A program made the translations under genes and the position numbers. A stretch of 64,000 nt of DNA from Desulforapulum autotrophicum (GTDB lineage: Bacteria; Desulfobacterota; Desulfobacteria; Desulfobacterales; Desulfolunaceae). This document shows, piece by piece, positions 24,863-35,044 of this stretch. Positions within the stretch are counted from its first letter, which is position 1. Every line of letters starts with the position of its first letter. The notes beneath the pieces were generated by a model. It was given only the letters and a program-made list of their open reading frames with translations. It was not told the origin of the DNA and searched no databases. Location of the stretch: NCBI GenBank assembly GCA_020723285.1, contig DYJE01000001.1:1-64000 (forward strand), written 5' to 3'.

Positions 24863-25852
24863 ATGGCAAAAATCAGTTTCATGGTCGCGCCTGGATGCAG
24901 TTTTTCAGGGATTGCAGGCCTTATCGACAGCTTCGGCATCGCCAATCTCTGGCATGCGGACCGGACCTCAGGAGCGACGACCAAGCCCCTTTTCGATACG
25001 GAAATTCTGAGCCTTGACGGAAAACCTGTCCGTGTTGCCGGCGGTTATCAAGTCTGGCCTGATGGCGGCCTTGCGGATCGTGAAAAAACCGACGTGACGG
25101 TTGTCCCATCCTTTCTTCCCAATGTCGACCTCGTACCCAAAAACGCGACGGATATGCTGGAATGGATCCAAAAGCTGTATCGGCGGGGATCTTCCGTCGC
25201 CGCGCTGTGCACCGGGGCTTTTGTTCTGGCCGAGACAGGACTTCTCGATCACCGGCAGGCCACGACCAACTGGCTTTACGTTCGGAAATTCAGGCGAAGG
25301 TATCCCAGGGTCCACCTCAAGCCGAATCAGGTCCTCACCTCAGACGAGGGACTGATCTGTTCGGGTGCCAGTACAGCTTTCTACAGCCTTGGGCTTCATT
25401 TGATCGAGACGTTCGGTTCCACCGATCTGTCCGCACTGTGCTCGAAATCCCTGCTGATTGACACCAGCCGGACAAGTCAGGCATCTTACACGGTTTTCAA
25501 CGCATACAAAAACCATGGGGATCCGGATATCCGGAAAGCTCAGGACTATATGGAAGCCCGACTGGGTGAGACTCTCAACATGGAAAACCTGGCCCGTCAC
25601 GTGGGCATCAGTCCCAGACATTTTATCCGACGATTCCGAAAAGCCACCGGGGAAACCCCCTTGAACTACCTTCAGCAGATCCGCATCGAAACAGCCAAAA
25701 CCATTCTTGAAACACGAAACGCCACGATTGACGAAATCACCCAGACCATCGGTTACGAAAACAGCGGCACGTTCCGGAAACTTTTTAAAACGCACACAGG
25801 TCTGTCTCCACGGGAATACAGAGACAAATTTACCAGGAGAAGCCCAGGTTGA
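24863..25852 (+). CDS. GlxA-family AraC transcription regulator (DJ-1/PfpI + HTH)
   Basis: 329 residues with AAAAGGAG just before the ATG. Residues 5-190 are a DJ-1/PfpI fold with the nucleophile-elbow motif AALCTGAF. Residues 225-325 are an AraC-type double helix-turn-helix (LARHVGISPRHFIRRFRKATG and the final I-G-Y-E-N-S-G-T-F-R-K-L-F pattern). It is an activator or repressor responding to an amide or similar small molecule. It diverges from the Old-Yellow-Enzyme gene, its likely target. Confidence 0.93.
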   Translation: MAKISFMVAPGCSFSGIAGLIDSFGIANLWHADRTSGATTKPLFDTEILSLDGKPVRVAGGYQVWPDGGLADREKTDVTVVPSFLPNVDLVPKNATDMLEWIQKLYRRGSSVAALCTGAFVLAETGLLDHRQATTNWLYVRKFRRRYPRVHLKPNQVLTSDEGLICSGASTAFYSLGLHLIETFGSTDLSALCSKSLLIDTSRTSQASYTVFNAYKNHGDPDIRKAQDYMEARLGETLNMENLARHVGISPRHFIRRFRKATGETPLNYLQQIRIETAKTILETRNATIDEITQTIGYENSGTFRKLFKTHTGLSPREYRDKFTRRSPG

Positions 25853-25900
25853 ACGAGATGAGCCATGCCCTTCGATGCTGACAATGGTTGATGTAAGAAC

Positions 25901-25925
25901 ATTGCCGGGTGCAAAACCCGGCAAT
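25901..25925. terminator. Hairpin between convergent glxA-type and molybdopterin genes
   Basis: ATTGCCGGGT (25901-25910) pairs perfectly with ACCCGGCAAT (25916-25925). A 5-base loop separates the arms. There is no good T-run, but its position between two gene ends supports termination. Confidence 0.6.
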
Positions 25926-25945
25926 ACTCCTCCAACATTTCGTTT

Positions 25946-28183
25946 TCAGCAGGACTCGATCCGGCAGGGCACAAACCGATGGATCGGTGTACCCAGAGGG
26001 TCTCGATGCGTATGGCTTGTCAAATGATTCACATTGATCCCGTATGTTTTACCATCGTAGATCAGGCCGAATCCATGGGGAATGAGAACCGTTCCGTTTC
26101 GAACCTCTTCGCTCACTTCCAGCTCACCCTCGGCGAAACCTGCCAGTGTGGTCACCCGGACACGTTCGCCGTCGGCGAATCCCATGCTCTGAGCCAGGTC
26201 CGGATGGATGGCAATGGTACAGGCCCTTTTCCCTTTGTTCCACTCGGGATTTCGCATCTGGGTGTTCATGGTTTTATCCGTATGACGTCCGGCATTGAGG
26301 ATCAGCGGAAACTCAGCGGGGAGCGCAAGATCACTGGCCTCAGTCCTTGCATCAAGTTTTTCAAGCTCTTCAGAAAGTTCGGGAATCACCAGTTCAATTT
26401 TTCCAGACGGAGTTTTCACAGCGGCAAGGTTATCATCCACATCTGTTTTCCCTACCCAAAGTCCTTCGGGATGATCGAGGATCGCCTGAAACATCCTGTC
26501 TCCCAGATCAAATCCTTTTTCAAATCCTAACCGCAGGGCGTTCTTACGGAAATCTTTGGGGGCTGTCATCATCAGTCCCCAGAGAGCAGAAAGCGCGGCA
26601 CTGTCCCAGGCTTTTCCAAGGGTTTTAGCCAGAACGAAGGGCATGACAGAAAGGGATTCAGGATGGGTCGCTCCCCATTCCATGAGTTTGGCGCCAAAGG
26701 TCATGCGATCACCTGTCGCGGCGGCCGCAAGCTCTTCAGGAATGTCCGGAATCAGCCCCATCTTGTCGGCCAGAAGGGTGAAAATCTGGCTGGCTTCCAG
26801 ACACTCAACCGGCGGTGTGACAATGGGCCGCCGCATCTGGAAATAGATGTTGGGGCAGGTCCAGGGGAAAAACGTGCCGTCCCAGGATTCGTAGAACGTC
26901 CGGCATGGAAGGACGTAATGGGCAAGACGTGCGGTTTCACTCATCACGATGTCGTGGACAACCAGGAGATCAAGATTTGAAAAGGCTTTTTCGAGTGCCT
27001 GGGTATCGGGCCAGGACCGAAGGGGATTGCACACGCTGACGATGGCCGCCCGAAGCCGGTCGGGGTGGTCAGTGAGAATTTCGTCGGGCAGTGCGCTGGG
27101 GGGAAACGAACCGGCCGCCGCAGGAGGCATCTGTGAGACCACGGTTTTCCAGATTTTGGGATTCCGTTCGTCGGCGTGATAGCCCAAGGGCATCACCATT
27201 CCGGGAATGACGTTGCCCCCCCTCTTCCCGAAAATGCCGCAGACCGCGCCAAGAATGTTGAGAAGGTAGGAGTTTAGAGTGCTTCGCCGTCCCATGTAAA
27301 TCCCGAGATCCGGATGGAAGGACCATCTTTTCGAGGTCATCAGGCGAGTGAGGTTCAACACCTCGTCATAATCCAGTTCACAGACAGCAACGGCGGCTTT
27401 GACATCAAAATCCGTGAACAGCGGCCTGATCGCGTCCCAGCCTTCCACATGTTTATTGATGTATTCTGTGTTTTCCCGGCCTTCGGAAACGATCATTGCG
27501 ATCATGGTTTTGACCAGAAGGGCGTCACAGCCGGGTCTTATAGGCAGATGGATGTTGGCAATGGCGGCTGTTTCGCTTTTCCGGGGGTCGATGGACACCA
27601 GAATGCGATCCGGATCCTTGCCGATGGCCGCAAGGACTTTCCGGGCCTGGGGCATCTGGTGGCTTTCCATGCCGTTCCAGCCCCAGGCGATGAGAATCTC
27701 GGTTTCATGCTCGTCAGGACCGGTCAGGATATACTGTTTTCCGAACATACGACCCTGAACCCACCAGCTTCCGGAAAATTCCTGACCGCCCGACGTGTAC
27801 ATGTACTGGGAACCCAGCTTCCGTAAAAGAGTAAGGCCGAAAGACGCTTCAAAATGCCCCCCTTGAGCGCTGGCCCCCATATAGGCCAGAGCCCTGGGGC
27901 CATGATCTGAAAGGGTGATTTTCAGTTTCTCTGCGATTTCGCTGATGGCCTGGTCCCAGGAAACTGGTATAAATTCGCCGTTCACTTTTTTGAGGGGCCG
28001 GGTAAGACGGTCCGCCGGATACTGGTGGTAAATGACATTGAGCCCCTTTCGACAGGCGTAGCCCTCGCTCCGGGGATTTGCCTTGTCCGGCCGTACGCGG
28101 ACCATCCGATTATCTTCCACCAGAATTTCAAGACCGCAGTTCTGTGCGCAGAGCACGCATCCTGTTTTATGCCATTCACCCAT
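25946..28183 (-). CDS. Molybdopterin oxidoreductase (formate dehydrogenase/DMSO-reductase family)
   Basis: 745 residues. The N-terminal [4Fe-4S] motif is C9-x2-C12-x3-C16-x27-C44. This is followed by the molybdopterin domains (VSWDQAISEIAEKL, YMGASAQGG, A-W-G-W-N-G-M-E-S-H-Q) and a C-terminal Molydop-binding domain (LNAGRHTDKTMNTQMRNP, A-D-G-E-R-V-R-V-T-T). There is no twin-arginine signal, so it is cytosolic. It should carry a bis-MGD Mo or W cofactor. The substrate cannot be told from the sequence, and no iron-sulfur or membrane subunit gene is adjacent. AAGGGGG lies before the ATG. It is a single gene. Confidence 0.9.
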   Translation of the reverse strand: MGEWHKTGCVLCAQNCGLEILVEDNRMVRVRPDKANPRSEGYACRKGLNVIYHQYPADRLTRPLKKVNGEFIPVSWDQAISEIAEKLKITLSDHGPRALAYMGASAQGGHFEASFGLTLLRKLGSQYMYTSGGQEFSGSWWVQGRMFGKQYILTGPDEHETEILIAWGWNGMESHQMPQARKVLAAIGKDPDRILVSIDPRKSETAAIANIHLPIRPGCDALLVKTMIAMIVSEGRENTEYINKHVEGWDAIRPLFTDFDVKAAVAVCELDYDEVLNLTRLMTSKRWSFHPDLGIYMGRRSTLNSYLLNILGAVCGIFGKRGGNVIPGMVMPLGYHADERNPKIWKTVVSQMPPAAAGSFPPSALPDEILTDHPDRLRAAIVSVCNPLRSWPDTQALEKAFSNLDLLVVHDIVMSETARLAHYVLPCRTFYESWDGTFFPWTCPNIYFQMRRPIVTPPVECLEASQIFTLLADKMGLIPDIPEELAAAATGDRMTFGAKLMEWGATHPESLSVMPFVLAKTLGKAWDSAALSALWGLMMTAPKDFRKNALRLGFEKGFDLGDRMFQAILDHPEGLWVGKTDVDDNLAAVKTPSGKIELVIPELSEELEKLDARTEASDLALPAEFPLILNAGRHTDKTMNTQMRNPEWNKGKRACTIAIHPDLAQSMGFADGERVRVTTLAGFAEGELEVSEEVRNGTVLIPHGFGLIYDGKTYGINVNHLTSHTHRDPLGTPIHRFVPCRIESC

Positions 28184-28389
28184 AAACGCCCCCTTATTGT
28201 TTCATTTTTATAAACTATTATCCTTACAAAACAGATAATCCACCGTCACGATTTTATATAACAGGCACTATGTTAGCTTTTATCGGTAAAATCACGAATC
28301 AAGACAAGGGGCAATAATGACTTTATTCATGCCATAATAGACATCAAAACAAACTGAAGGAAAAAAGAAAGAAACACGTTACGACAGCT

Positions 28390-31290
28390 TCATGCCACGG
28401 TTCGTTTTTTGTGAAGATCCGTCAGAATATCGCAGGATCTGCGCAATTCCCGGCAGGCGTTCTCAAGCTCTGTCGTCATCTTGTCCGCGTCGATGAACTC
28501 CTTGTTTTCGAGACGGGTTTCATAACCCACGGCGATTTCGTAGAGGGTCCTGGCGGAAATATTGGCGGCGGCCCCTTTGATGGAGTGGAGTTCCTTTTCA
28601 AGATTTGCAGAATCTCCTTGGGGCTGATTCCGCAGATGGGGAATGTTTTCCTGAAAAAAATCACAAAACTGATTGATGATATCGACGTAACACTCTCCAT
28701 CGCATCCCAGGCGTTTCAGACTGTCTGACACGTCGAGACCGGGAAGCTGATCGGGAAAGTTCTCCGTGCCTCCGGCTTCACGATCAACAGCTAAAACATT
28801 TTCCATTTTCGATCTTTTTTTCACATACTTGCCGAGGATGGAAAACATTTTCTGGCGTTCGATGGGTTTTGAAATAAAATCATTCATACCGGACTGGAGA
28901 CAGCGTTCCCTATCGCCCTGCATCACATGGGCCGTCATCGCAATGATGGGCAGAGAGTCTTGACCGATTCCCATGTCATTTCGAATGACGCGGGTCGCCT
29001 CGATGCCGTCCATTTCAGGCATCTGTACATCCATAAGCACAGCATCGAACGTGTTGTTTCTGACCATGTCTATGGCTTCAAGTCCGTTTGACGCGCGGCT
29101 GACATGAACCCCTTCCAAAAGCAGCAGCTCAACGGCCACCATCTGATTGATGGGATTATCCTCCACCAGCAGAACGTTCATGCCCTTAAACACATCCGGA
29201 AGGGTTTCACCCATTTCACGTGTAAAAGGAGCCGGACTTCCATCGCTGACGACTTTCATGATGGTGTCCAGAACATTCGATGATTTGACCGGTTTAATGA
29301 CACATTCATCAATTCCGTACACCTTGAGATTTCGTATGTCTTTTTCCGTTTTTGGCGATCCGAGCCAGATCACGGGCAGATACACGGATTCCTGGTAGGA
29401 TTCTTTGAACACCTTCAGGATTTTCAGAGATTCAGGCGTAAGAATATCCTCGTCCACCATAAAAATATCGTAAATCCTGTTTTCCGGCGGAACAGCTTTC
29501 TGATTGTCCAGGACAGCCAATGCTTTTGAAAAACTGTCCGTCACAAATCGTTTCATGCCAAAAAGCTCAAGCATCTTGGACAGAACGCCCTGGAGGCTGG
29601 TGTTACGAATCACCGCAATGACACCGATTTCCTGAATGCGTTTCCCTGAAGGCAGGGCCACTGACAGGTTGTTTCTCTCATCATCGCGTTCAAGGACCAC
29701 ATTGAAACTGAAGGTGCTTCCCTTCCCCGGTTCGCTCCTGACATCGATGGCACCGCCCATCATGGTCACGATGCGCTTACAGATCGTCAGGCCAAGGCCT
29801 GTGCCACCGTACTTCCGTGTGATTGAACCGTCAGCCTGGGCAAACGCATCGAACAAATTGAAATTTTTGTAAAGATCAATTCCAATGCCGGAATCCACGA
29901 CATCGAACCGAAGATCCACTGCCTGATCCGACATGTCCCGCTTCATTACCCGGACACAGATTTCTCCGTGATCTGTGAATTTAAGGGCATTGCTGATCAG
30001 ATTCAAAAGAACCTGCTGAAGCCGCAACGAATCGCCCTTGACGTAAACCGGAATATCCGGGTCAATATCCACGATAAACTCGATTCCCTTGGAGTGGATG
30101 GTCTCTATAAACATGTCCGTGACATTTTCGATGTACTCACGGAATCTGAAGGACTTGATCTCCAGATCGAGCTTGCCCGCTTCGATTTTTGATAAATCAA
30201 GGATATCGTTGATAATCCCGAGAAGGGAACGTGCCGATTTGCCGATAATGCCGAGATATTCGCTTCTCTGGATCTGACTGATGTTCCGGTTCATGGCCAA
30301 ATCGGACATGCCGATGATGGCGTTCATGGGAGTCCTTATTTCATGGCTCATGTTGGCCAGGAACTCACTTTTCGCCCTGGCGGATGCATCGGCGATTTCC
30401 TTGGCCTTTTCAAGCGCCTTGTTTGTCCTCATCAACTCCATGGTCCTGTTATCCACCCGGATTTCAAGCTCATCTTTGATCTTTGTCAATTCGTCTTCAA
30501 ACTGCTTGCGCCTTTCTATTTCCTCTTTGAGGTTATCATTCAAATCGTTCAATAAAGCAGTTCTTTCAAAGACTCGCCGTTCAAGATCCTCATTGATCTT
30601 TTTGGTCTTTTCCTTTTCGCCCTCAAGCTGGCATTGGATATAAAAATTTTTCCGGTCAAAAAATTCCAGCAGGTAACAAGACGCCATTCCAATAAGATTG
30701 GCTCCGATAAAAAAGAAATTATTGTTGATCAGAACGGCAAAGGGTGGAGAGGTATACGTGATCGCAGAAAATTCGTAAAAAACGACAAGCAGCCATCCTG
30801 CAAGTGTCGCCCAGATAAACCTGATGCGACCGAACGTATACAGAAACATGAAAACCAGGATCAGGCCGGCGTAATAGGAGTACGTGGCCGGCGGGGGTGT
30901 TGTGGCGATCATCACGATAATCCCGCCCCCGCCCACAAAGGCTGTGAGCATGATCACAAACTGCATGGTTTTGTGAAAGTATCGTGTATAGGAAAAAAGA
31001 ATGACACAGATGACAAAAGGAAGAAAAATCCCAAAACGGATGAACAGCATGGGTTTAAAACCGTTGGGAACGAGAAGGTAGTCCAGAATGCCAAACAGGG
31101 AATAGAAAATGCCTGAAATGAAAATGACGGCTCGAATCTCAAACATGTATTTGAGATTTTCCTGAACGCTCCGGTTGTAAGCCTCTTCTAGAAAGGCCTG
31201 AGTTCCTTTGAAGGAAAGCGTAAAAGAGTGAAGATTCATCTCTTCATCGCTTGGAATCATCGGAACTGTCCCGGTCTGGGCAATGTTCAT
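28390..31290 (-). CDS. Membrane hybrid histidine kinase (HisKA-HATPase-pseudoREC-REC-Hpt)
   Basis: 966 residues. About six membrane segments lie in residues 50-210, then a long coiled coil to about 300. HisKA has H316 ([10 protein letters not shown]). The HATPase carries GTGLGL. A divergent receiver at about 555-680 keeps a D-E-D segment near 613 and a K-P. A canonical receiver has D754 ([12 protein letters not shown]). A C-terminal Hpt has H902 ([10 protein letters not shown]). This is a BarA/ArcB-like phosphorelay sensor. No response regulator is next to it. Confidence 0.92.
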   Translation of the reverse strand: MNIAQTGTVPMIPSDEEMNLHSFTLSFKGTQAFLEEAYNRSVQENLKYMFEIRAVIFISGIFYSLFGILDYLLVPNGFKPMLFIRFGIFLPFVICVILFSYTRYFHKTMQFVIMLTAFVGGGGIIVMIATTPPPATYSYYAGLILVFMFLYTFGRIRFIWATLAGWLLVVFYEFSAITYTSPPFAVLINNNFFFIGANLIGMASCYLLEFFDRKNFYIQCQLEGEKEKTKKINEDLERRVFERTALLNDLNDNLKEEIERRKQFEDELTKIKDELEIRVDNRTMELMRTNKALEKAKEIADASARAKSEFLANMSHEIRTPMNAIIGMSDLAMNRNISQIQRSEYLGIIGKSARSLLGIINDILDLSKIEAGKLDLEIKSFRFREYIENVTDMFIETIHSKGIEFIVDIDPDIPVYVKGDSLRLQQVLLNLISNALKFTDHGEICVRVMKRDMSDQAVDLRFDVVDSGIGIDLYKNFNLFDAFAQADGSITRKYGGTGLGLTICKRIVTMMGGAIDVRSEPGKGSTFSFNVVLERDDERNNLSVALPSGKRIQEIGVIAVIRNTSLQGVLSKMLELFGMKRFVTDSFSKALAVLDNQKAVPPENRIYDIFMVDEDILTPESLKILKVFKESYQESVYLPVIWLGSPKTEKDIRNLKVYGIDECVIKPVKSSNVLDTIMKVVSDGSPAPFTREMGETLPDVFKGMNVLLVEDNPINQMVAVELLLLEGVHVSRASNGLEAIDMVRNNTFDAVLMDVQMPEMDGIEATRVIRNDMGIGQDSLPIIAMTAHVMQGDRERCLQSGMNDFISKPIERQKMFSILGKYVKKRSKMENVLAVDREAGGTENFPDQLPGLDVSDSLKRLGCDGECYVDIINQFCDFFQENIPHLRNQPQGDSANLEKELHSIKGAAANISARTLYEIAVGYETRLENKEFIDADKMTTELENACRELRRSCDILTDLHKKRTVA

Positions 31291-31464
31291 GATTACCTGC
31301 CGCCAGGATGTTTTAACGCGATATCAGCTGAAAGCACCATCATTTTCCCCCATGTACAAATATGCTATTTCACAGAGCGTATGGAATATCAAGCCCAAAG
31401 AGCCACATACCATGAAACCTTTTTAAAATTGAGTGCGATGACCAACCCTAAGAAACCGGCTCTA

Positions 31465-32220
31465 CTATTCCATACCCCGTTCCTTTTTCACCATTTCGTA
31501 TGCCTCCCTGATTTCCATGAATTTGTCTGCCGCAAATTTTGAAAACTGCTCCGGCAACCCCTTGGAAGCTATTTTATCGGGATGATATTCGTTGACGAGT
31601 TTTCTGTATTGTTTCTTGACAAACTCGTCCGAATCCTGTCTGTCACATCCCAGAATCGCGTGATACTGATCGGATTGTCCGAAATATTTTGACTTCAGTT
31701 TCAGATAATCTTCAGACCTGTAATGAAGGATCCTGACCGCTGCCAGCAAAAGCCCCTCTTCTTCTTCACTCAATCGCCCATCGGCAGATGAAACGCGCAA
31801 CAAAACATCGAGAAGAATTTCAACAAAACGTGGTTGCGATGCGAACTGCATATAAAACTGCGTCGCGAAGCTTTCAAATGAATCTTGAGAGATTGCAGCT
31901 GCCTTAAAAATGGACATGGCCGCATTGCGGCTTTCGGAGTTGAGCTGAAGATCTTTTTTCATAAACAGATCAACGGTATCAATTTCCTTGTCGCACACGT
32001 TTCCATCAGCCGCCGCCATTTTCCCCAGCATGGAAAACACAGCCACAAAAAAAGCCATCTGCGCTTTTTCATTGTTCGACAGCGCAATGGATTCATGGTC
32101 AATCATATCATGCTCATCATGGTCGAAATGATGACCGAACACCGCCCCGGCCACAGCCCCGATAGGGCCGCCCAAAGCAAAGCCGATTGCACCTCCGATT
32201 ACTTTTCCCAACCAACCCAT
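31465..32220 (-). CDS. TerB and J-domain protein (DjlA-like co-chaperone)
   Basis: 251 residues from ATG 32220, with GAGGA 9 bases upstream; an ATG at 32229 sits against the Shine-Dalgarno. Residues 1-30 form a glycine-zipper membrane segment (alternating G-x-x-x-G). Residues 55-165 are a TerB-like helical domain. Residues 183-250 are a J domain with the HPD triad (YHPDK). The membrane-TerB-J order is that of DjlA, which recruits DnaK to the inner membrane. It is a single gene. Confidence 0.88.
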   Translation of the reverse strand: MGWLGKVIGGAIGFALGGPIGAVAGAVFGHHFDHDEHDMIDHESIALSNNEKAQMAFFVAVFSMLGKMAAADGNVCDKEIDTVDLFMKKDLQLNSESRNAAMSIFKAAAISQDSFESFATQFYMQFASQPRFVEILLDVLLRVSSADGRLSEEEEGLLLAAVRILHYRSEDYLKLKSKYFGQSDQYHAILGCDRQDSDEFVKKQYRKLVNEYHPDKIASKGLPEQFSKFAADKFMEIREAYEMVKKERGME

Positions 32221-32329
32221 ATTCAACATTCCTCGTCGTTGTGTTTTTATAAGAATAACAGCGTATCCTTGTAGTTTCAGATAACAAGCCCTGTCATCTG
32301 CCCGTTTCCTTTGTTTCTCAGATTACGTT

Positions 32330-32358
32330 TTGACAGCTCGGTCATTTTTCTTTATAGT
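32330..32358 (+). promoter_or_regulatory. Sigma-70-type promoter for the HEAT-REC operon
   Basis: TTGACA (32330-32335), 17 bases, TATAGT (32353-32358). It gives a leader of about 110 bases to the ATG at 32473. Confidence 0.55.
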
Positions 32359-32472
32359 TTGAGGAAACTTGACGATAATACTTGTAAAGACCAGACGGCT
32401 GTCATATGGCCACCTTGATCACACCATCGTTCATCATTAATGCAACTTGACATTCTTTCGGATCAATAAAAC

Positions 32473-34176
32473 ATGACCATTTCTCCAAAAAATATTGACG
32501 AACGCTTCGTCAGCGAAACAATAAACGCTTTGACATCCAAAGACAAGAATACACTTACAGACCTTCTTGACACATTCAAGGAAAAAAACAAGCTGACCCA
32601 GACACGACTGCTGTACGAGCTGAGTCATGCTGACGATAATGACATATTTTTCGCAGTGAACCTTCTTCTGTCTTCACTTCATGAAAATCCGGACTGCAAA
32701 GGGCTTCTTCTGGATTTCCTACTTGACAAGGCCAGGACAAACGGTTTGTTCATTCTGCCTTTCATCGAACACGGAGACTTGCCCCATCTGAAAGAGGCTG
32801 TTCCCATATTCGCGTCCATCCTTGTCAGCGAAACTGACAGTCATATTCTTCAGAAAACCATTTATGCCATTGGCCTGACCCGTGAAAAATCATGTGTCAA
32901 TGTGGTCGCCGATTTTATTTTTTACGACCATGAAGAGCTGAAGAGAGAAGCTGTCAAGGCTCTGGGGCTTATCGGCGGTCCATCGGCCATCAAGCGGCTC
33001 GCATTTGCCGCCAAAACAAGCAAAACAGATGCACTCCTTGAAACCACGTTAGAACAGCTGGAAGCCGGATTGTCCCTTGACAATCCCAACGATATCGCCC
33101 AAATCGAACAATTCGCCTCAAAAAAACATACACAAAGTGATCATTCCGAAGATTCCAATTTTTCGCAGCTTGTCAGGCTTTTAAACTCAACATCTCCCCT
33201 TGACCGGCTTCTGGCCATGGACTCCCTGATCACATCAGGCGGAAAAGCCATTCCCGTCATTGTCGACAGCATGGATGACACCAATCCTGATTCGCTCGTC
33301 AATTCCCTGGATATCATAGGCAGAATAGCCAGTGAAACAGCCATTCCGTATGTGCTCAAGCGCCTCGACACACGGCATTCCGACCCCAATGTCCGTCTGG
33401 CCCTCTATGAATCCATATCGAGGCTCCCACTTAAATTATCCCCATTGTCCCTGATCGAAGGGATAACCGATCCTGTGGAACAGGTCAGAATCGCCGCAGC
33501 ATCGGCCATGGATAAAAACCCTTCGGACATTCTGATATCCGGGCTTAAAAGCAAGATTGAAACCGGCGGAAAACGATCCATGAAATCCCTGATCACCGCC
33601 GCCATTATAGACAGTCATTCCGGAGTGCTTTTCAACAAACTCCTGGACTCAGACGCCTTTGCCTTTCTCGCTCTGGATTATCTCACAAACTGCCCTGAAG
33701 TTACCGTCCGATTCTTTTCCGACCTTCTCATCCATCGCGGTTTGAAATCCATGGCGATGTCCGTCAGCGAAAACCTGAAAGACAAGCGTGTCGAAAACCC
33801 GTTGACCATTTTCTGTGTGGACTCCTCCGGCATCAATCGAAAATTTTACATGAAAATTTTCCATCACGCAGGTCACATTCCTTTTGCACTGGACAGTGCG
33901 GAAAAAGCCCTGTCCATGTTAAAACGGAAAAAACCTGACCTGATCATGACGGATTTCAACATGACCGGGGTTCATGGTCTTCACCTTGTGGAAAACATAA
34001 GAAATATCTATGGAAAAAGAGAGTTGCCCATCGCTGTGACCACTTACAGGAAAGATCTTCTGGAATCCAACGAAACACATCAGCGGCTATACGAAATCAG
34101 ATGCCTCATGGACCTTGTGATACAGAAGCCTTTTGACCTCAGAGCCCTGAAACCCCTTGTTGACATAAGGGGATGA
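32473..34176 (+). CDS. HEAT-repeat protein with C-terminal receiver domain
   Basis: 567 residues. Residues 1-430 are alpha-helical HEAT/armadillo-like repeats (recurring L-x-x-x-L-x-x-x-x-x-x-A-L and I-G-x-I motifs). Residues 437-560 form a response-regulator receiver: F-C-V-D-S-S-G-I at the acidic end, phospho-Asp in L-I-M-T-D-F-N-M-T-G and KPF at the end. The first acidic pair of the receiver is reduced to a single D, so phosphorylation is not certain. It is probably a scaffold whose contacts depend on phosphorylation. It precedes rsmE by 4 bp. Confidence 0.8.
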   Translation: MTISPKNIDERFVSETINALTSKDKNTLTDLLDTFKEKNKLTQTRLLYELSHADDNDIFFAVNLLLSSLHENPDCKGLLLDFLLDKARTNGLFILPFIEHGDLPHLKEAVPIFASILVSETDSHILQKTIYAIGLTREKSCVNVVADFIFYDHEELKREAVKALGLIGGPSAIKRLAFAAKTSKTDALLETTLEQLEAGLSLDNPNDIAQIEQFASKKHTQSDHSEDSNFSQLVRLLNSTSPLDRLLAMDSLITSGGKAIPVIVDSMDDTNPDSLVNSLDIIGRIASETAIPYVLKRLDTRHSDPNVRLALYESISRLPLKLSPLSLIEGITDPVEQVRIAAASAMDKNPSDILISGLKSKIETGGKRSMKSLITAAIIDSHSGVLFNKLLDSDAFAFLALDYLTNCPEVTVRFFSDLLIHRGLKSMAMSVSENLKDKRVENPLTIFCVDSSGINRKFYMKIFHHAGHIPFALDSAEKALSMLKRKKPDLIMTDFNMTGVHGLHLVENIRNIYGKRELPIAVTTYRKDLLESNETHQRLYEIRCLMDLVIQKPFDLRALKPLVDIRG

Positions 34177-34180
34177 CACC

Positions 34181-34906
34181 TTGAATCTCGTTCTTTTATT
34201 CGAAAGTGATTTTTCTGATCGTACAGGTTTGGCGGTCCTTGAAGACCGGCGGTTCAGACATGTGGTGAATGTGCATCGCGCCGCAACAGGAACTACGCTC
34301 AAAGTGGGTTTTCTCAATGGTCGAACAGGGACTGGACACATTGTCGCCATGGACAGCAAAAGCCTGACGATGGAAGTCGAACTGGTTAACGATCCACCGC
34401 CCCCCCTCCCCTTGAATCTTGTCCTGGCCCTTCCGCGACCCAAAGTGCTCAACCGTGTCATCGCTGCGGCCTCGTCCATGGGCGTGAAAAAAATCTGGCT
34501 GATCCATGCAGCCAAAGTCGAAAAAAGCTATTGGCAGAGCCCGAGACTTTCAGATGAAAACCTTTTTGCGCAGTCCGTTCTTGGGCTTGAACAGGCCAAA
34601 GATACGGTTATGCCTGAAATCATGTTGAAAAGACGTTTCAAGCCCTTTGTCGAAGATGAGATTCCAGGGATCATCGGAAAAAACCTGGCTCTTTGTGCCG
34701 ATCCTTCAGGCTCAGTCCCCTGTCCGTTCAATCAAACAGCCCCGGTCACTCTGGCCATTGGTCCTGAAGGCGGCTTCATACCTTACGAAATCGATCTCCT
34801 TATCCACAACGGTTTCACTCCCGTTCATCTCGGAAAACGAATCCTCAGGGTGGAAACAGCCTTACCCGCTGTGGTATACCGTCTCTTTTCGCCCGATATT
34901 CTCTGA
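34181..34906 (+). CDS. rsmE: 16S rRNA (uracil-1498-N3)-methyltransferase
   Basis: 241 residues from a TTG start with AAGGGG 8 bases upstream; the first residues MNLVLLF fit the family. An N-terminal PUA-like domain contains R-x-F-R-H-V-V-N-V-H-R. A SPOUT domain with a deep knot contains the S-adenosylmethionine loop IGPEGGF and the closing L-G-K-R-I-L-R-V-E-T-A segment. It methylates 16S rRNA in 30S subunits. It follows the HEAT-REC gene and precedes a diguanylate cyclase. Confidence 0.95.
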   Translation: MNLVLLFESDFSDRTGLAVLEDRRFRHVVNVHRAATGTTLKVGFLNGRTGTGHIVAMDSKSLTMEVELVNDPPPPLPLNLVLALPRPKVLNRVIAAASSMGVKKIWLIHAAKVEKSYWQSPRLSDENLFAQSVLGLEQAKDTVMPEIMLKRRFKPFVEDEIPGIIGKNLALCADPSGSVPCPFNQTAPVTLAIGPEGGFIPYEIDLLIHNGFTPVHLGKRILRVETALPAVVYRLFSPDIL

Positions 34907-35044
34907 AGTGTTCATGATCATTCAAAATCCCTTGGCTTCACCATTCAATATGTATATGATGGCTGATCATCACGGGAATGCAATCACGGACGGTCAACAC
35001 GCATGAACACCAGCAGAAAAAAAATAATTAAAGGCGATCATTCC

